64,000 bases of DNA from Paraburkholderia bryophila. Lineage in GTDB: Bacteria; Pseudomonadota; Gammaproteobacteria; Burkholderiales; Burkholderiaceae. The position numbers and the translations under genes are program-made. The first letter of the stretch is position 1. Each line of letters starts with the position of its first letter. This document shows, piece after piece, positions 46,867-55,782 of this stretch. The stretch covers positions 124,001-188,000 of the forward strand of contig NZ_QLTK01000004.1 in the NCBI RefSeq assembly GCF_003269035.1, given 5' to 3'. Under the pieces are notes generated by a model. That model did no database searches and had not been told where the DNA came from. It was given only the letters and a program-made list of their open reading frames with translations.

Positions 46867-47787
46867 TCAGATCGCGAACGACTCGCCCTGCTGCCCGGTC
46901 GATTCCTGCAGACCCTTGATCCACTTGCGGGCCGGCAAGCCGAGTTCCGCTTCGATCAGCTTCGCGCGCGCTTGCAGCGCCGCGAACGGCACGTCGAGCG
47001 CCGGGCCCGAGAATGCGATCGCGATACGGTTGCCGTCATGCACTTCCGGCAGCGCGATCACGCGGCCGTCGAAGGCTTCGTTCAGGCGCTTCATGTTGCG
47101 CACGAAACTCGGATGATCGCCGAACAGATTCACCGTCATCACGCCCGCGTCGGTCAGGCACGCGCGCGCCGCGCGGTAGAAACCGACGCTGTCGAGCACC
47201 GGACCGCGCGCGGTCGCGTCGTAGACATCGACCTGCAGCGCGCCGATCGTGCCGTGGTTGGCGCTGTCGTTGACGAAGTCCCACGCGTCGGTTTCGTGCA
47301 CGGTCAGGCGTGCGTCGTCGTGCGGCAATTCGAACATCGTGCGGGCGGCCACCACCACCGCCGGGTTCAGTTCGACCGCCTCGACTTTCGCGCGCTTCAG
47401 GAAGCGGTACGCGAACTTGGTCAGCGCCGCCGCGCCCAGACCGAGTTGGACGACGCGCCTGGGCGTTTCGATGAACAGCAACCAGGCCATCATTTGCTGC
47501 GCGTATTCGAGTTCGATGTGATCCGGCTTGCGCAGACGCATGGCGCCTTGCACCCATTCCGTGCCGAAATGCAGGAAGCGCACACCGCCTTCTTCGGAGA
47601 ACGTCACCGGGGCGAAACGCGGCTTGCGCGGCGTTTCGATTTGCGGCGCGTCGTGCAGATCGTCGTCGTGCAATGCGCGCTTCCTGCTGCGCACGGCTGG
47701 CTGCTTGCCGCCGGTAGCAGCGGTATCGGCGTCGCGATGGCGGAAGGCACGCGCTTCGGCCGAAGCGCGCTTGATCAATTTCGTCAT
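46867..47787 (-). CDS. Spermidine-synthase-like SAM-dependent protein
   Basis: This 306-residue Rossmann-fold protein resembles polyamine aminopropyltransferases and related methyltransferases. It has EYAQQMMAWLLFIETPRRVVQLGLGAAALTKF, the SAM-site acidic residue in VEAVELNPAVV and a second acidic strand LQVDVYDATARGPVL. An N-terminal basic extension (about 1-70) is not part of the fold. True spermidine synthase has a conserved DGGDG gate; here it is QLGLGAA, so aminopropyl transfer is uncertain. The ATG overlaps the end of the glycosylase gene (ATGA), so the two are translated together. It is the third gene of the ubiC operon. Confidence 0.8.
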   Translation of the reverse strand: MTKLIKRASAEARAFRHRDADTAATGGKQPAVRSRKRALHDDDLHDAPQIETPRKPRFAPVTFSEEGGVRFLHFGTEWVQGAMRLRKPDHIELEYAQQMMAWLLFIETPRRVVQLGLGAAALTKFAYRFLKRAKVEAVELNPAVVVAARTMFELPHDDARLTVHETDAWDFVNDSANHGTIGALQVDVYDATARGPVLDSVGFYRAARACLTDAGVMTVNLFGDHPSFVRNMKRLNEAFDGRVIALPEVHDGNRIAIAFSGPALDVPFAALQARAKLIEAELGLPARKWIKGLQESTGQQGESFAI

Positions 47788-48257
47788 GTGAGGATGTCGC
47801 GCCAGAGGCACAATTTTTGGTCGAACGAGAGCATAGCATTCGCCGGACTGGACGAAGGCAAGACCAGGGTAGCGTAGCCGGCGGCGCCGATGACCGGCGC
47901 GAAACGGCCGGCCGTCTTGCCGTTGAAGCAGACTTTCGCGAGCTGCGGCGCGTGTGCGCGCAACGACGCGAAGTCGTTGGGGCTCGCGTTGCGGATCGCC
48001 ACGTCGAGGCTGCCCTCGCGTTCGCAGGCGGCGAGCACGTCCCACACGCCGATGCCATGCGCGAGCAGGCGGCGCAGACGTTCTTCGTAAGTGAGCGTGG
48101 GGAGCGGTTCGTCGAGCACGGTGCCAACGAGACGCCAGAACTGGTTACGCGGATGCGCGTAATACTGCGTCGCGGCCAGCGACGCTTCGCCGGGAAAGCT
48201 GCCCAGAATCAGCGTGTGGGTATCCGCCGCGACGACGGGAGGAAAGCCGCGCAGCAT
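47784..48257 (-). CDS. DNA-deoxyinosine glycosylase (uracil-DNA glycosylase superfamily)
   Basis: This 157-residue protein has the superfamily motif 1 LILGSFPGEASLAATQYYAHPRN and motif 2 VLPSSSPANA, matching the deoxyinosine/hypoxanthine DNA glycosylase group. These enzymes excise deaminated adenine from DNA. It overlaps both neighbours: its ATG shares one base with the ubiC stop (TGATG), and its stop overlaps the spermidine-synthase-like start (ATGA). Translation is thus likely coupled across all three genes. Activity is inferred from family. Confidence 0.85.
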   Translation of the reverse strand: MLRGFPPVVAADTHTLILGSFPGEASLAATQYYAHPRNQFWRLVGTVLDEPLPTLTYEERLRRLLAHGIGVWDVLAACEREGSLDVAIRNASPNDFASLRAHAPQLAKVCFNGKTAGRFAPVIGAAGYATLVLPSSSPANAMLSFDQKLCLWRDILT

Positions 48258-49000
48258 CAGCGGCCTCGCTCGCTGGATGCACGCACCGCCGCTGGATCTT
48301 CCAGTGCGATTTCCTTCGAGGCATGCGCGCGCGACGCGGTGTGTTCAAGCGGACGGCCGTGCTCGCGCACACGCGGGTGCGCGGCATGCGGCGATTGGGC
48401 CAACGCGTTCGCGTCATCGACGCCGGAAGAAACCATCGCGGCGAGATGCGACCACAGCGCGGGCAGAAAGCATTCCGTCACCATCAGCGGCGCACCGTGG
48501 CGCTCGAATACCGAGCGGCGCGCGACCAGCGTATGCGGCGACAAAAAACCGGTCGCGGCCATTTCACGCGCCGCCAACCGGTACAACGGATGACGTTCGG
48601 TCAGGCGCCGGCTCACCAGCGCCGAACGCGCGACGCTGCTGTCGCTATACAGCAGCTCGGCCAATGGCCGCGTGCGCAAACGCCGGGTGGCCTGCCACAC
48701 GCCGACGCTCGCGGCGAGCGGCGTCACACTATGCGCGGCGACGAACGGCACGCCCGCCACCGACAGCACCACTTCCCGCACCCACACCGGCGCGCGTGGC
48801 GCGAGGCCGAGCGCGGCGGATTCGTCGGTCCATGGCAACGCGACGCTTTCACGCGTGACCCGCACTGCGACCGCACCGAGCGCGCGCAGATGCGCGGTCA
48901 GCGAACCGCCGCGCGTCAGCCAGTCTTTCTGGGCGGCGCTGAAGCCGGGTAAAGGAGCAACCCGCCAATGGGCGTCGGCGGCATCGAAACGGATAGGCAT
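48257..49000 (-). CDS. ubiC: Chorismate lyase with C-terminal extension
   Basis: This 247-residue UbiC converts chorismate to 4-hydroxybenzoate and pyruvate, the first step of ubiquinone synthesis. It has [13 protein letters not shown] near residue 28, Arg75 in VREVV and Glu176 in TECFLP, corresponding to the active-site Arg and Glu of E. coli UbiC. E. coli UbiC has 165 residues; here about 50 residues after PALWSH form a charged, probably disordered tail. It is the first gene of an overlapping operon with the glycosylase and the spermidine-synthase-like gene. Confidence 0.93.
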   Translation of the reverse strand: MPIRFDAADAHWRVAPLPGFSAAQKDWLTRGGSLTAHLRALGAVAVRVTRESVALPWTDESAALGLAPRAPVWVREVVLSVAGVPFVAAHSVTPLAASVGVWQATRRLRTRPLAELLYSDSSVARSALVSRRLTERHPLYRLAAREMAATGFLSPHTLVARRSVFERHGAPLMVTECFLPALWSHLAAMVSSGVDDANALAQSPHAAHPRVREHGRPLEHTASRAHASKEIALEDPAAVRASSERGR

Positions 49001-49109
49001 GGTGTCGGATTATAGCGGCGCTACGCGACGAGCCTGTGCCGGCCGCACCAGGGCATCCAGGGGCGGCTAGCCCTCGACATTCGCCCACGCATTCGCCCAC
49101 GCCCCACAC

Positions 49110-50477
49110 CTACGGTTTGCAGGCCGTTATCGCCTGCAAACAGATTTTGACCCGCTCGACCACCGGCGCCCAGTCCCCCGGACGCGGCTGCCTGAACAGT
49201 TCCAGCGAGTCGTACCAGGGTTGCGCCTCCTCGTTGCCCCACGACCAATGCGACACGTGATCGAGCATCGCGAGGACCGGCCGCCCGAGCGCGCCGCCGA
49301 GGTGCAACGGCGCGCTATCGATGGTTACCAGCGCATCGAGCACGCCGAGATGCGCCGCGACGTCGTCGAATCCGCTTGCATAGGCCGCCGTCAGATCGCA
49401 CACGCGATACCCCTGCGCGATCAGCGCCGCCACGTCGTCGTGACGGCCGGGCGTGAGCGGGTGGAACACGATGTCCGGCAGCCTCAGCAGCGCCGCGAGC
49501 GCGGCCGGCGGAATCGAGCGCTTCGCATCGCGCCGATGCGTCGGACTGCCGGACCACACCAGACCGACGTGATGCCGTGCATCCGGAGCGCAGGCGTGGA
49601 TCCGCTCACGCCATGCGGCCATCTTCACGATGTCGGCCTGCAGGTATGGCGCGCCACGTAGTTCGTCGGGCCGCAGATCAAGCGCGAGCGGCAGGCTCAT
49701 CATCGGCCAGGCGTAGTCGGGCGTGCCGAGCGGCCCCTCCTCGATCGACACACAATCCGCGTAAAACCGCGCGAACAGCGGTTGCAAGGGGCGGCGCACG
49801 GCCAGCACCAGGCGGCCGCCTTCGGCACGCACGCGCGCAGCCAGTCGCGGCACGAAACGAACCATCTGGATATCGTCGCCGCTACCCTGCTCGCTATGCA
49901 CGACCAGCGTTTTGCCTGCCAACGATTCGCCCCGCCAGCGCGGACACAGCGCCGCCATCACGTTGACGATGTTGTTGGGCTCGCGGTCGTTGCGCGCGAG
50001 CCGCGCCTCGAAGCGCGGCCAGGCGCACGCCCATGCGCCGCGCCGCAATTCCAGATCGGCCAGGTCGACGGCCGCCTCGACCATCGAGGGATCGAGGGCC
50101 AGCGCCGCCCGCAACGCTGCTTCGCTCGCGTCGTAGCGCGCCTGCTCGGCCAGATACATGCCAATGGCCGCCGACACGTGCGGATTGCCGGGCGCGGCGC
50201 GATCGACGGCGCGCATGGTCGCTTCCGCTGCGGCAGCGTCGTTGCTTTGCCACTGCGCGTGGCTGAGTTGCCAGGCCATTTCCGCATCCGCGGGATGGCG
50301 CGCGAGCCGCTCGCGGCAGAGACGTTCGACCGCCGGCCAGTCGCGAATCTCGCGCAAGGCCAGCGCGAGTTGCAGCGGCAGTGCGGGATCGAGCTCGGGG
50401 TTGAGCGCGTAGGCCCGCGCGAGCGCAGCGCGGCGCTCGGTCTGTGCGGAGGATATTGCCAGGGCGGAATCGAGCAT
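49110..50477 (-). CDS. TPR protein with C-terminal glycosyltransferase-like domain
   Basis: This 455-residue protein has N-terminal tetratricopeptide repeats (about 20-170), with helices such as WQLSHAQWQSNDAAAAEATM and AIGMYLAEQARYDASEAAL. A GT-B-type C-terminal domain follows, with LVVHSEQGSGDDIQMVRF, HHVGLVWSGSP and LVTIDSAPLHLGGALGRPV. The last motif is the donor-binding loop of heptosyltransferase/O-GlcNAc-transferase-like enzymes, so a protein- or lipid-linked sugar transfer is likely. Similar TPR-glycosyltransferases occur near flagellin or pilin modification genes, but none is adjacent. Start ATG 50477. Confidence 0.85.
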   Translation of the reverse strand: MLDSALAISSAQTERRAALARAYALNPELDPALPLQLALALREIRDWPAVERLCRERLARHPADAEMAWQLSHAQWQSNDAAAAEATMRAVDRAAPGNPHVSAAIGMYLAEQARYDASEAALRAALALDPSMVEAAVDLADLELRRGAWACAWPRFEARLARNDREPNNIVNVMAALCPRWRGESLAGKTLVVHSEQGSGDDIQMVRFVPRLAARVRAEGGRLVLAVRRPLQPLFARFYADCVSIEEGPLGTPDYAWPMMSLPLALDLRPDELRGAPYLQADIVKMAAWRERIHACAPDARHHVGLVWSGSPTHRRDAKRSIPPAALAALLRLPDIVFHPLTPGRHDDVAALIAQGYRVCDLTAAYASGFDDVAAHLGVLDALVTIDSAPLHLGGALGRPVLAMLDHVSHWSWGNEEAQPWYDSLELFRQPRPGDWAPVVERVKICLQAITACKP

Positions 50478-50749
50478 GGGAATTCACGGAAAGTCGTGAC
50501 GCGCGAACGCGTCTTCGTTGAATAAGATCCGGCGCAAATGCGACCTGGAAGATTGCGATAAATCCTTCAGGCATCCGAATCTAGAATCCGAAAGAATAAG
50601 ACGATCCCCCGCTATTACGTCTCATAAACCAATCTCAATTTATGATCGTTGATTCTGTTTAGTTAGTTACCCATACTTATCCCGGTCGACCAGACAGGCC
50701 ATGCCTGCACGGCCGACATCATCGATAATTAACCATTCCGGAGTCACCC

Positions 50750-51019
50750 TTGAATACCGTCAACACGAAAGAAACGTCCGACCGAATCGCTCATCTGGCC
50801 GCGCTGGTTTTGCGGCGCGCATCGGTCACGTTTGCGGAGAAAGAACTCGCCGGTTCGGCACTGGCGCAGCATCACACGTCCAAACAGACCAGCCAGAAGA
50901 TCGGCAGTCTGGCGGCCAAGGTACTGGCTGACCACGCGTCCTGCCACGAAGCCAAGGAACTGGCCGGCTGCGTGCTTTCGCAGGTCACGCATCTGAACCG
51001 GCCGGTTCCGGCCCGCTAA
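50750..51019 (+). CDS. Small protein with internal tandem duplication, TTG start
   Basis: This 89-residue protein starts with TTG at 50750; no ATG occurs in the frame. GGAG lies seven bases upstream. It contains two homologous 28-residue halves: residues 13-40 (IAHLAALVLRRASVTFAE then KELAGSALAQ) and 51-78 (IGSLAAKVLADHASCHEA then KELAGCVLSQ). They share 13 identical positions, including KELAG. Each half should form a helical hairpin. No signal peptide or membrane helix is present, and the function is unknown. A strong terminator follows, and the gene stands alone between the TPR protein and htpG, which argues for its own promoter in the AT-rich leader at 50581-50749. Confidence 0.7.
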   Translation: MNTVNTKETSDRIAHLAALVLRRASVTFAEKELAGSALAQHHTSKQTSQKIGSLAAKVLADHASCHEAKELAGCVLSQVTHLNRPVPAR

Positions 51020-51048
51020 ATTTCGCGCCGTAGTCCGGCACAGCCAAA

Positions 51049-51080
51049 AAAAATGCGCTGCCCAAAGGCAGCGCATTTTT
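51049..51080. terminator. Bidirectional terminator between the small repeat protein and htpG
   Basis: A 14-bp stem (51049-51062 with 51067-51080) closes a CAAA loop and has AAAAA/TTTTT ends. It lies 29 bases after the small gene and 54 bases from the htpG stop, serving both convergent units. Confidence 0.92.
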
Positions 51081-51134
51081 CGACTCCCAGCGTCAACCGA
51101 CCGCTGTTAATTCACACTCGTTAAACCGCGCTTA

Positions 51135-53030
51135 TTACGCACGCGCCAGCAGCAACGCGTTGGTGCGCTTCACGAAGCTCGCCGGATCTTCCAGCGATCC
51201 GCCTTCAGCCAGCATGGCCTGGTCGAACAGCAGGTGGCACCAGTCGTCGAAGTTCGCGCTATCCGCGTGCAAGCCCTTCACCAGCGCATGTTCCGGATTC
51301 ACTTCGAGAATCGGATGGAACGACGGCGCGTCCTGCCCCGCCGCCTTCAGCATGCGTTGCAGATAGCCGCTCATTTCGCCGTCGTCGGCCACGAGACAGG
51401 ACGGCGAATCGGTGAGGCGGAACGTGAGACGCACGTCTTTCGCCTTGTCCTTCAGCGCTTCCTTCATCTTCTCGACGAGCGGCTTGAACTCTTCGCCGAC
51501 CTTTTCCTGGGCCTGCTTTTCTTCATCGTTCAGCGCGCCCAGATCGAGATCGCCGCGCGCCACGCTTTGCAGCGGCTTGCCGTCGAATTCGTTCAGGAAC
51601 GACAGCATCCATTCGTCGACGCGATCGGTCAGCAGCAACACTTCCACGCCCTTCTTGCGGAACACTTCGAGATGCGGGCTGTGAGTCGCGGCCAGCCAGG
51701 TGTCGGCGGTCACGTAGTAAATCTTCGTTTGCTCGGGCTTCATTCGCGCGACGTAATCGGCCAGCGACACCGTCTGCTCCGCCGTGTCCGTATGCGTCGA
51801 CGCAAAGCGCACGAGCTTCGCGATCCGCTCGCGATTGGCGAAGTCTTCGCCGATGCCTTCCTTCAGCACCTGGCCGAATTCCTTCCAGAAACCGGCGTAT
51901 TTGGCCTTTTCCGCTTCGTCTTCCGAATTGGCCAGCTCTTCGAGCATGGACAGCGAACGCTTGATCACGCCTTCGCGAATCGTCTTGACGTCACGGCTTT
52001 CCTGCAGGATTTCGCGCGACACGTTCAGCGGCAGATCGCTCGAATCGACCACGCCCTTCACGAAGCGCAGATAGCCCGGCAGCAGTTGCTCGGCTTCGTC
52101 CATGATGAACACGCGCTTCACGTACAGCTTCAGGCCGCCGCGATGGTCGCGATTGAACAGGTCGAACGGCGCGTGGGTCGGCACGTACAGCAGTTGCGTG
52201 TACTCGCTGCGGCCCTCGACGCGGTTATGCGTCCAGATGAGCGGGTCCTGATGGTCGTGCGCGAGGTGCTGGTAGAACTGCTTGTACTGCTCTTCGGTGA
52301 TGTCGTTCTTCGAACGGGTCCACAGCGCGCTGGCCTGGTTGACGGTCTCGTCTTCCTCTTTCGTGACCATCTCGCTCTTTTCCGCGTCCCACTCTTCCTT
52401 GTGCATCAGGATCGGCAGCGCGACGTGGTCCGAGTACTTCTGAATGATCGACTTCAGACGATGCGACGACAGCAGCTCGTCTTCGTCGGCACGCAGATGC
52501 AGCGTGATGGTCGTGCCGCGCGCCGCGCGCTCGATGCTCTCGACCGCGAAGTCGCCCTCGCCGGCGCTTTCCCAGCGCACGCCTTCCGACGCCGGCAAAC
52601 CGGCGCGGCGCGTTTCGACCGTGATCCTGTCGGCAACGATGAAGCCCGAATAGAAGCCCACGCCGAACTGGCCGATCAGCGCCGCGTCTTTCTGCTGGTC
52701 GCCGGAGAGCTTGCCGAAGAATTCCTTGGTGCCCGAACGGGCGATCGTGCCGAGGTTGGCGATCGCTTCGTCGCGGCTCATGCCGATGCCGTTGTCGTCT
52801 ATCGTGACGGTGCGGGCGGCCTTGTCGTACGACACGCGAATCCGCAGGTTCGAATCGCCTTCGTACAACGCGCTGTTTTCGATCGCTTCGAAGCGCAGCT
52901 TGTCGGCCGCGTCGGACGCGTTCGAAATCAGCTCGCGCAGGAAAATTTCCTTGTTGCTGTACAGCGAATGGATCATCAGGTGCAGAAGCTGTTTCACTTC
53001 TGCCTGAAAGCTCATGGTTTCTTGTGCCAT
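51135..53030 (-). CDS. htpG: Molecular chaperone HtpG (Hsp90)
   Basis: This 631-residue bacterial Hsp90 has a GHKL ATPase domain (about 1-230) with [17 protein letters not shown], the DNGIGM loop and [12 protein letters not shown] middle domain (with [21 protein letters not shown]) and a C-terminal dimerisation domain follow. Hsp90 folds and remodels cytoplasmic client proteins under stress. The length equals the common bacterial form without the eukaryotic linker. A sigma-32-type promoter (53202-53230) lies 172-200 bases upstream and should make it heat inducible. It is followed by a strong terminator. Confidence 0.97.
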   Translation of the reverse strand: MAQETMSFQAEVKQLLHLMIHSLYSNKEIFLRELISNASDAADKLRFEAIENSALYEGDSNLRIRVSYDKAARTVTIDDNGIGMSRDEAIANLGTIARSGTKEFFGKLSGDQQKDAALIGQFGVGFYSGFIVADRITVETRRAGLPASEGVRWESAGEGDFAVESIERAARGTTITLHLRADEDELLSSHRLKSIIQKYSDHVALPILMHKEEWDAEKSEMVTKEEDETVNQASALWTRSKNDITEEQYKQFYQHLAHDHQDPLIWTHNRVEGRSEYTQLLYVPTHAPFDLFNRDHRGGLKLYVKRVFIMDEAEQLLPGYLRFVKGVVDSSDLPLNVSREILQESRDVKTIREGVIKRSLSMLEELANSEDEAEKAKYAGFWKEFGQVLKEGIGEDFANRERIAKLVRFASTHTDTAEQTVSLADYVARMKPEQTKIYYVTADTWLAATHSPHLEVFRKKGVEVLLLTDRVDEWMLSFLNEFDGKPLQSVARGDLDLGALNDEEKQAQEKVGEEFKPLVEKMKEALKDKAKDVRLTFRLTDSPSCLVADDGEMSGYLQRMLKAAGQDAPSFHPILEVNPEHALVKGLHADSANFDDWCHLLFDQAMLAEGGSLEDPASFVKRTNALLLARA

Positions 53031-53201
53031 GGTCGGACTTCCTCTCTGTTACGAATGGGATTCAAATCGGGGTGATGCAGGACGCCTGGCGCGGCCGATG
53101 CGGCCGGTGTGGCCTTTGCAACGGGCCGCGCAGCGCCGGCGGCCGGCGCGCCGAGTCGATTCGTCGGTGCGTCAATTCGGCGACTACCGCATTGCCCGCG
53201 T

Positions 53202-53230
53202 ATTTTGGGGCAAGCTCGCGCAGTTTCAAG
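53202..53230 (-). promoter_or_regulatory. Sigma-32 (heat-shock) promoter of htpG
   Basis: Reading leftwards, CTTGAA (-35, 53225-53230) is followed after 14 bases by CCCCAAAAT (-10, 53202-53210), very close to the RpoH consensus CTTGAAA-N11-14-CCCCATNT. The -35 box overlaps the last codons and stop of the MocR gene. Transcription would start near 53195, giving a leader of about 165 bases before the htpG ATG. Confidence 0.8.
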
Positions 53231-54680
53231 AGGCGCGGCGCGCAACTCCGTCGAGATAGCGGGACAGAAACGTCGCCAGTTCCGGATCGCCGCAGTTGGC
53301 GATATTGAAGCGCATCCAGGTGGTCGGCGACTGCTGTGGCGAGAACAGGCTACCGGGCGTCAGCAGAAAGCCGGCTTCGTGGCCGGCGGCGGCCAGCGCG
53401 CCGGCGTCGACGCCGGTATCGGCCCACAGAAACATGCCGGCCGCGGGCGTCAGGAACAGCTTCAGGCCGGTCTTTTCCAGCATCCGCACGGATTTTTCGC
53501 GCACGCTGTCGAGCCGCACGCGCAGCCGCTCGACATGCCGCCGGTAATGGCCCTCGGTCAGAATCTTGTACAGCACCCGCTCGTTCAGTTCCGGGCTGGT
53601 CATGCCGACCAGCATCTTCTGATCGCTGACGGCCCGCGCGACGTCCGGCGCGCACGCGATAAAGCCGACGCGCAGATTCGGCGCGAGCGTCTTCGAAAAG
53701 CTGCCGAGGTAGATCACCCGCTTGAGCTGATCGAGACTCGCGAGCCGCGTGCCCGGATAGCTCGGCGGACACAGATCGCCGTAAATATCGTCTTCGACGA
53801 CGATGAAATCGTAGGCCTCGGCGAGCCGCAGAATGCGAAACGCCTGGGCCGCCGTCAGCGACGTGCCGGTCGGATTCTGCAACACCGAGTTGATCACCAG
53901 CATCTTGGGCCGCCACGTCTCGACCAGCGCTTCGAGCGCGTCCAGGTCCGGGCCGTCCGGCGTGTACGGCATGCCGACCAGCCGCGCGCCCTGCGACACG
54001 AAACGCCCGAACATCTGAAACCACGCCGGATCGCCGACGATCACCGCATCGCCCGGCTTCACGTAAATGCGCGAGATCAGGTCGATGGCCTGCGTGACGC
54101 CGGACACCATCACGATCTGGTCCGGCGAGGCGCCGATCTCCAGCTCCTCGAGCCGCGTCTGCAATTGCTGGCGCAGCGGCAGAAATCCCTGCGGCGTGCC
54201 GATGCCGAGCATCTGCGCGCCGCTTTGCCGGCCGAGCGTGCGCAGCGCGTTGGTGATCAGATCGCCGTCGAGCCAGCGCATCGGCAAATAACCGAGACCC
54301 GGACTGCGCTCCGAGCGCGCACCGGTATGCAGCATGTTGCGCAGCAGCCAGACCACGTCGAGCGCGGCCGGCTCGGGCGTGGCGATGCTCGGCGCGCGCG
54401 TCTCGACCAGCGCCACCCCGCTCAGACGCTCGCGCACATAAAAGCCGGAGCCGCGCCGCGACTCCAGATAGCCTTGCGCGACCAGCCGCTCGTAGGCCTC
54501 GACCACCGTGAAGCGCGACACGCCTTTGTCCAGCGCGAGCTTGCGGATCGACGGCATGCGCATGCCGGGACGAAACACGCGTTCCTCGATACGGCGGCGG
54601 GCCCACTGCACGAGCTGCTCGACCAGCGTCATCGCGGTCGTGTCGTGCGGCGTGGGAATCTGGGCGAGCGGGACGGACAT
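53226..54680 (-). CDS. MocR-family (GntR wHTH + aminotransferase fold) PLP-dependent regulator
   Basis: This 484-residue protein fuses an N-terminal GntR winged helix (about 15-80: LVQWARRRIEERVFRPGMRMPSIRKLA, then DKGVSRFTVVEAYERLVAQGYLES) to a fold-type I aminotransferase domain. The PLP lysine is Lys330 in GSFSKTLAPNLRVGF. MocR proteins such as PdxR and GabR sense PLP or amino-acid ligands and control nearby PLP-related genes. The ATG 54680 has GGAG six bases upstream. Divergent neighbours are a glyoxalase-like protein and an aminotransferase, likely targets. Its 3' end overlaps the -35 box of htpG. Confidence 0.9.
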   Translation of the reverse strand: MSVPLAQIPTPHDTTAMTLVEQLVQWARRRIEERVFRPGMRMPSIRKLALDKGVSRFTVVEAYERLVAQGYLESRRGSGFYVRERLSGVALVETRAPSIATPEPAALDVVWLLRNMLHTGARSERSPGLGYLPMRWLDGDLITNALRTLGRQSGAQMLGIGTPQGFLPLRQQLQTRLEELEIGASPDQIVMVSGVTQAIDLISRIYVKPGDAVIVGDPAWFQMFGRFVSQGARLVGMPYTPDGPDLDALEALVETWRPKMLVINSVLQNPTGTSLTAAQAFRILRLAEAYDFIVVEDDIYGDLCPPSYPGTRLASLDQLKRVIYLGSFSKTLAPNLRVGFIACAPDVARAVSDQKMLVGMTSPELNERVLYKILTEGHYRRHVERLRVRLDSVREKSVRMLEKTGLKLFLTPAAGMFLWADTGVDAGALAAAGHEAGFLLTPGSLFSPQQSPTTWMRFNIANCGDPELATFLSRYLDGVARRAS

Positions 54681-55014
54681 GACAGGCTCCAACTGTTCCC
54701 CGGAGGGGCGTCGTACAGGCGTACTGGAAAGTATCGAATCGATTGTACCGTTACTGTGCCGGTCGTCGTCGCTACATTTTGAGACAAGCAACGGGGCAAC
54801 GCGACCCGGCCCCAGCGGGACGGATGGCCCGCCGGCCGCCAGCGATCCGGCAAGACCCGCCGAAAACACCCCGCGCATGGCCCGCCGATCCGGCAAACGG
54901 TTATGCTTACGGCCCCGGCAGCGCAGCCGCCCTACCCGGCGCGCGCGGCCCGCGCGACGCGCGCCGGCCGGCCGCAGAAAAACCGTTCTCCGTTTCCCGT
55001 TTCCCGATTCCGTC
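54681..55014. promoter_or_regulatory. Divergent control region of the MocR regulator
   Basis: The 334 bases between the MocR and glyoxalase-like starts contain a short palindrome ATCGA-A-TCGAT (54733-54743). It sits inside a GTAC-flanked segment (54721-54750) that has the spaced, partly repeated look of MocR operators. No gene is supported in the region. The binding role is inferred from position. Confidence 0.4.
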
Positions 55015-55704
55015 ATGACCGCCCAAACGCTTCGTCTCGACCACCTCGTGATTTCCGCCCGCACCCTCGACGAGGGCACGCAGTACGTCGCCGACGCGCT
55101 GGGTGTCGCACCGGCCGGCGGCGGCGCGCATCCGCTGATGCGAACCCACAACCGTCTGCTGAACCTGTGGGGCGGCGTCTATCTGGAAGTGATCGCGATC
55201 GATCCGCACGCCGCCGCGCCAGCCGAGGGCAGCGCACCGCGCGCCCGTCTGTTCGCGCTCGACGACCCGGCCACCCAGGCGCGGCTCGACCACGGGCCGT
55301 ACCTGTCGCACTGGGTGGCGCGGGTCGACCGGCCGAAGCGGCTGTCGACGTGGCAAACGCAGTATCCGCAGCGCATTGCGCCAATCGTGCCGATGACGCG
55401 CGGCGATTTCACATGGGGCCTCTCGGTGCCCGACGACGGCGCTTTCCCCAGTTGGCAAGGCGCCGGCGACGGCGTACTGCCGTCACTGATTCAATGGGAC
55501 TCGGCGCACCATCCGTCGGCGTTCCTGCCGGATTCGGGCATCGCCCTGAAAGCCTTGAAAGGTACGCATCCGCAAGCCGAGCTCGTCGCGGCGCAGTTGC
55601 AATGGCTCGGCGCCGCGCATCTGATCGCGTTGCAGCCAGCCGAGGGCGCCGCGGCGCTCGTCGCCGAGTTCGATACACCCGAGGGTCTACGGACCCTTAA
55701 TTAA
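55015..55704 (+). CDS. Glyoxalase-like VOC protein (PF13468 type)
   Basis: This 229-residue protein begins MTAQTLRLDHLVISARTLDEG and continues NRLLNLWGGVYLEVIAIDP, then HWVARVDRPKRLSTWQ, typical of the Glyoxalase_3 group with one large VOC domain. Its HxVxxx and EVIAID strands provide likely metal ligands. Function of the group is mostly unknown. It is transcribed divergently from the MocR regulator and 78 bases before the aminotransferase, so it may be under that regulator's control. Confidence 0.85.
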   Translation: MTAQTLRLDHLVISARTLDEGTQYVADALGVAPAGGGAHPLMRTHNRLLNLWGGVYLEVIAIDPHAAAPAEGSAPRARLFALDDPATQARLDHGPYLSHWVARVDRPKRLSTWQTQYPQRIAPIVPMTRGDFTWGLSVPDDGAFPSWQGAGDGVLPSLIQWDSAHHPSAFLPDSGIALKALKGTHPQAELVAAQLQWLGAAHLIALQPAEGAAALVAEFDTPEGLRTLN

Positions 55705-55782
55705 AGCAGCGCGCGCGGGTCGCCGACTCGCGCGATAATTGAAGTTTTTGACCGGTTCCACCGATACCAGCAGAGGAAGACC

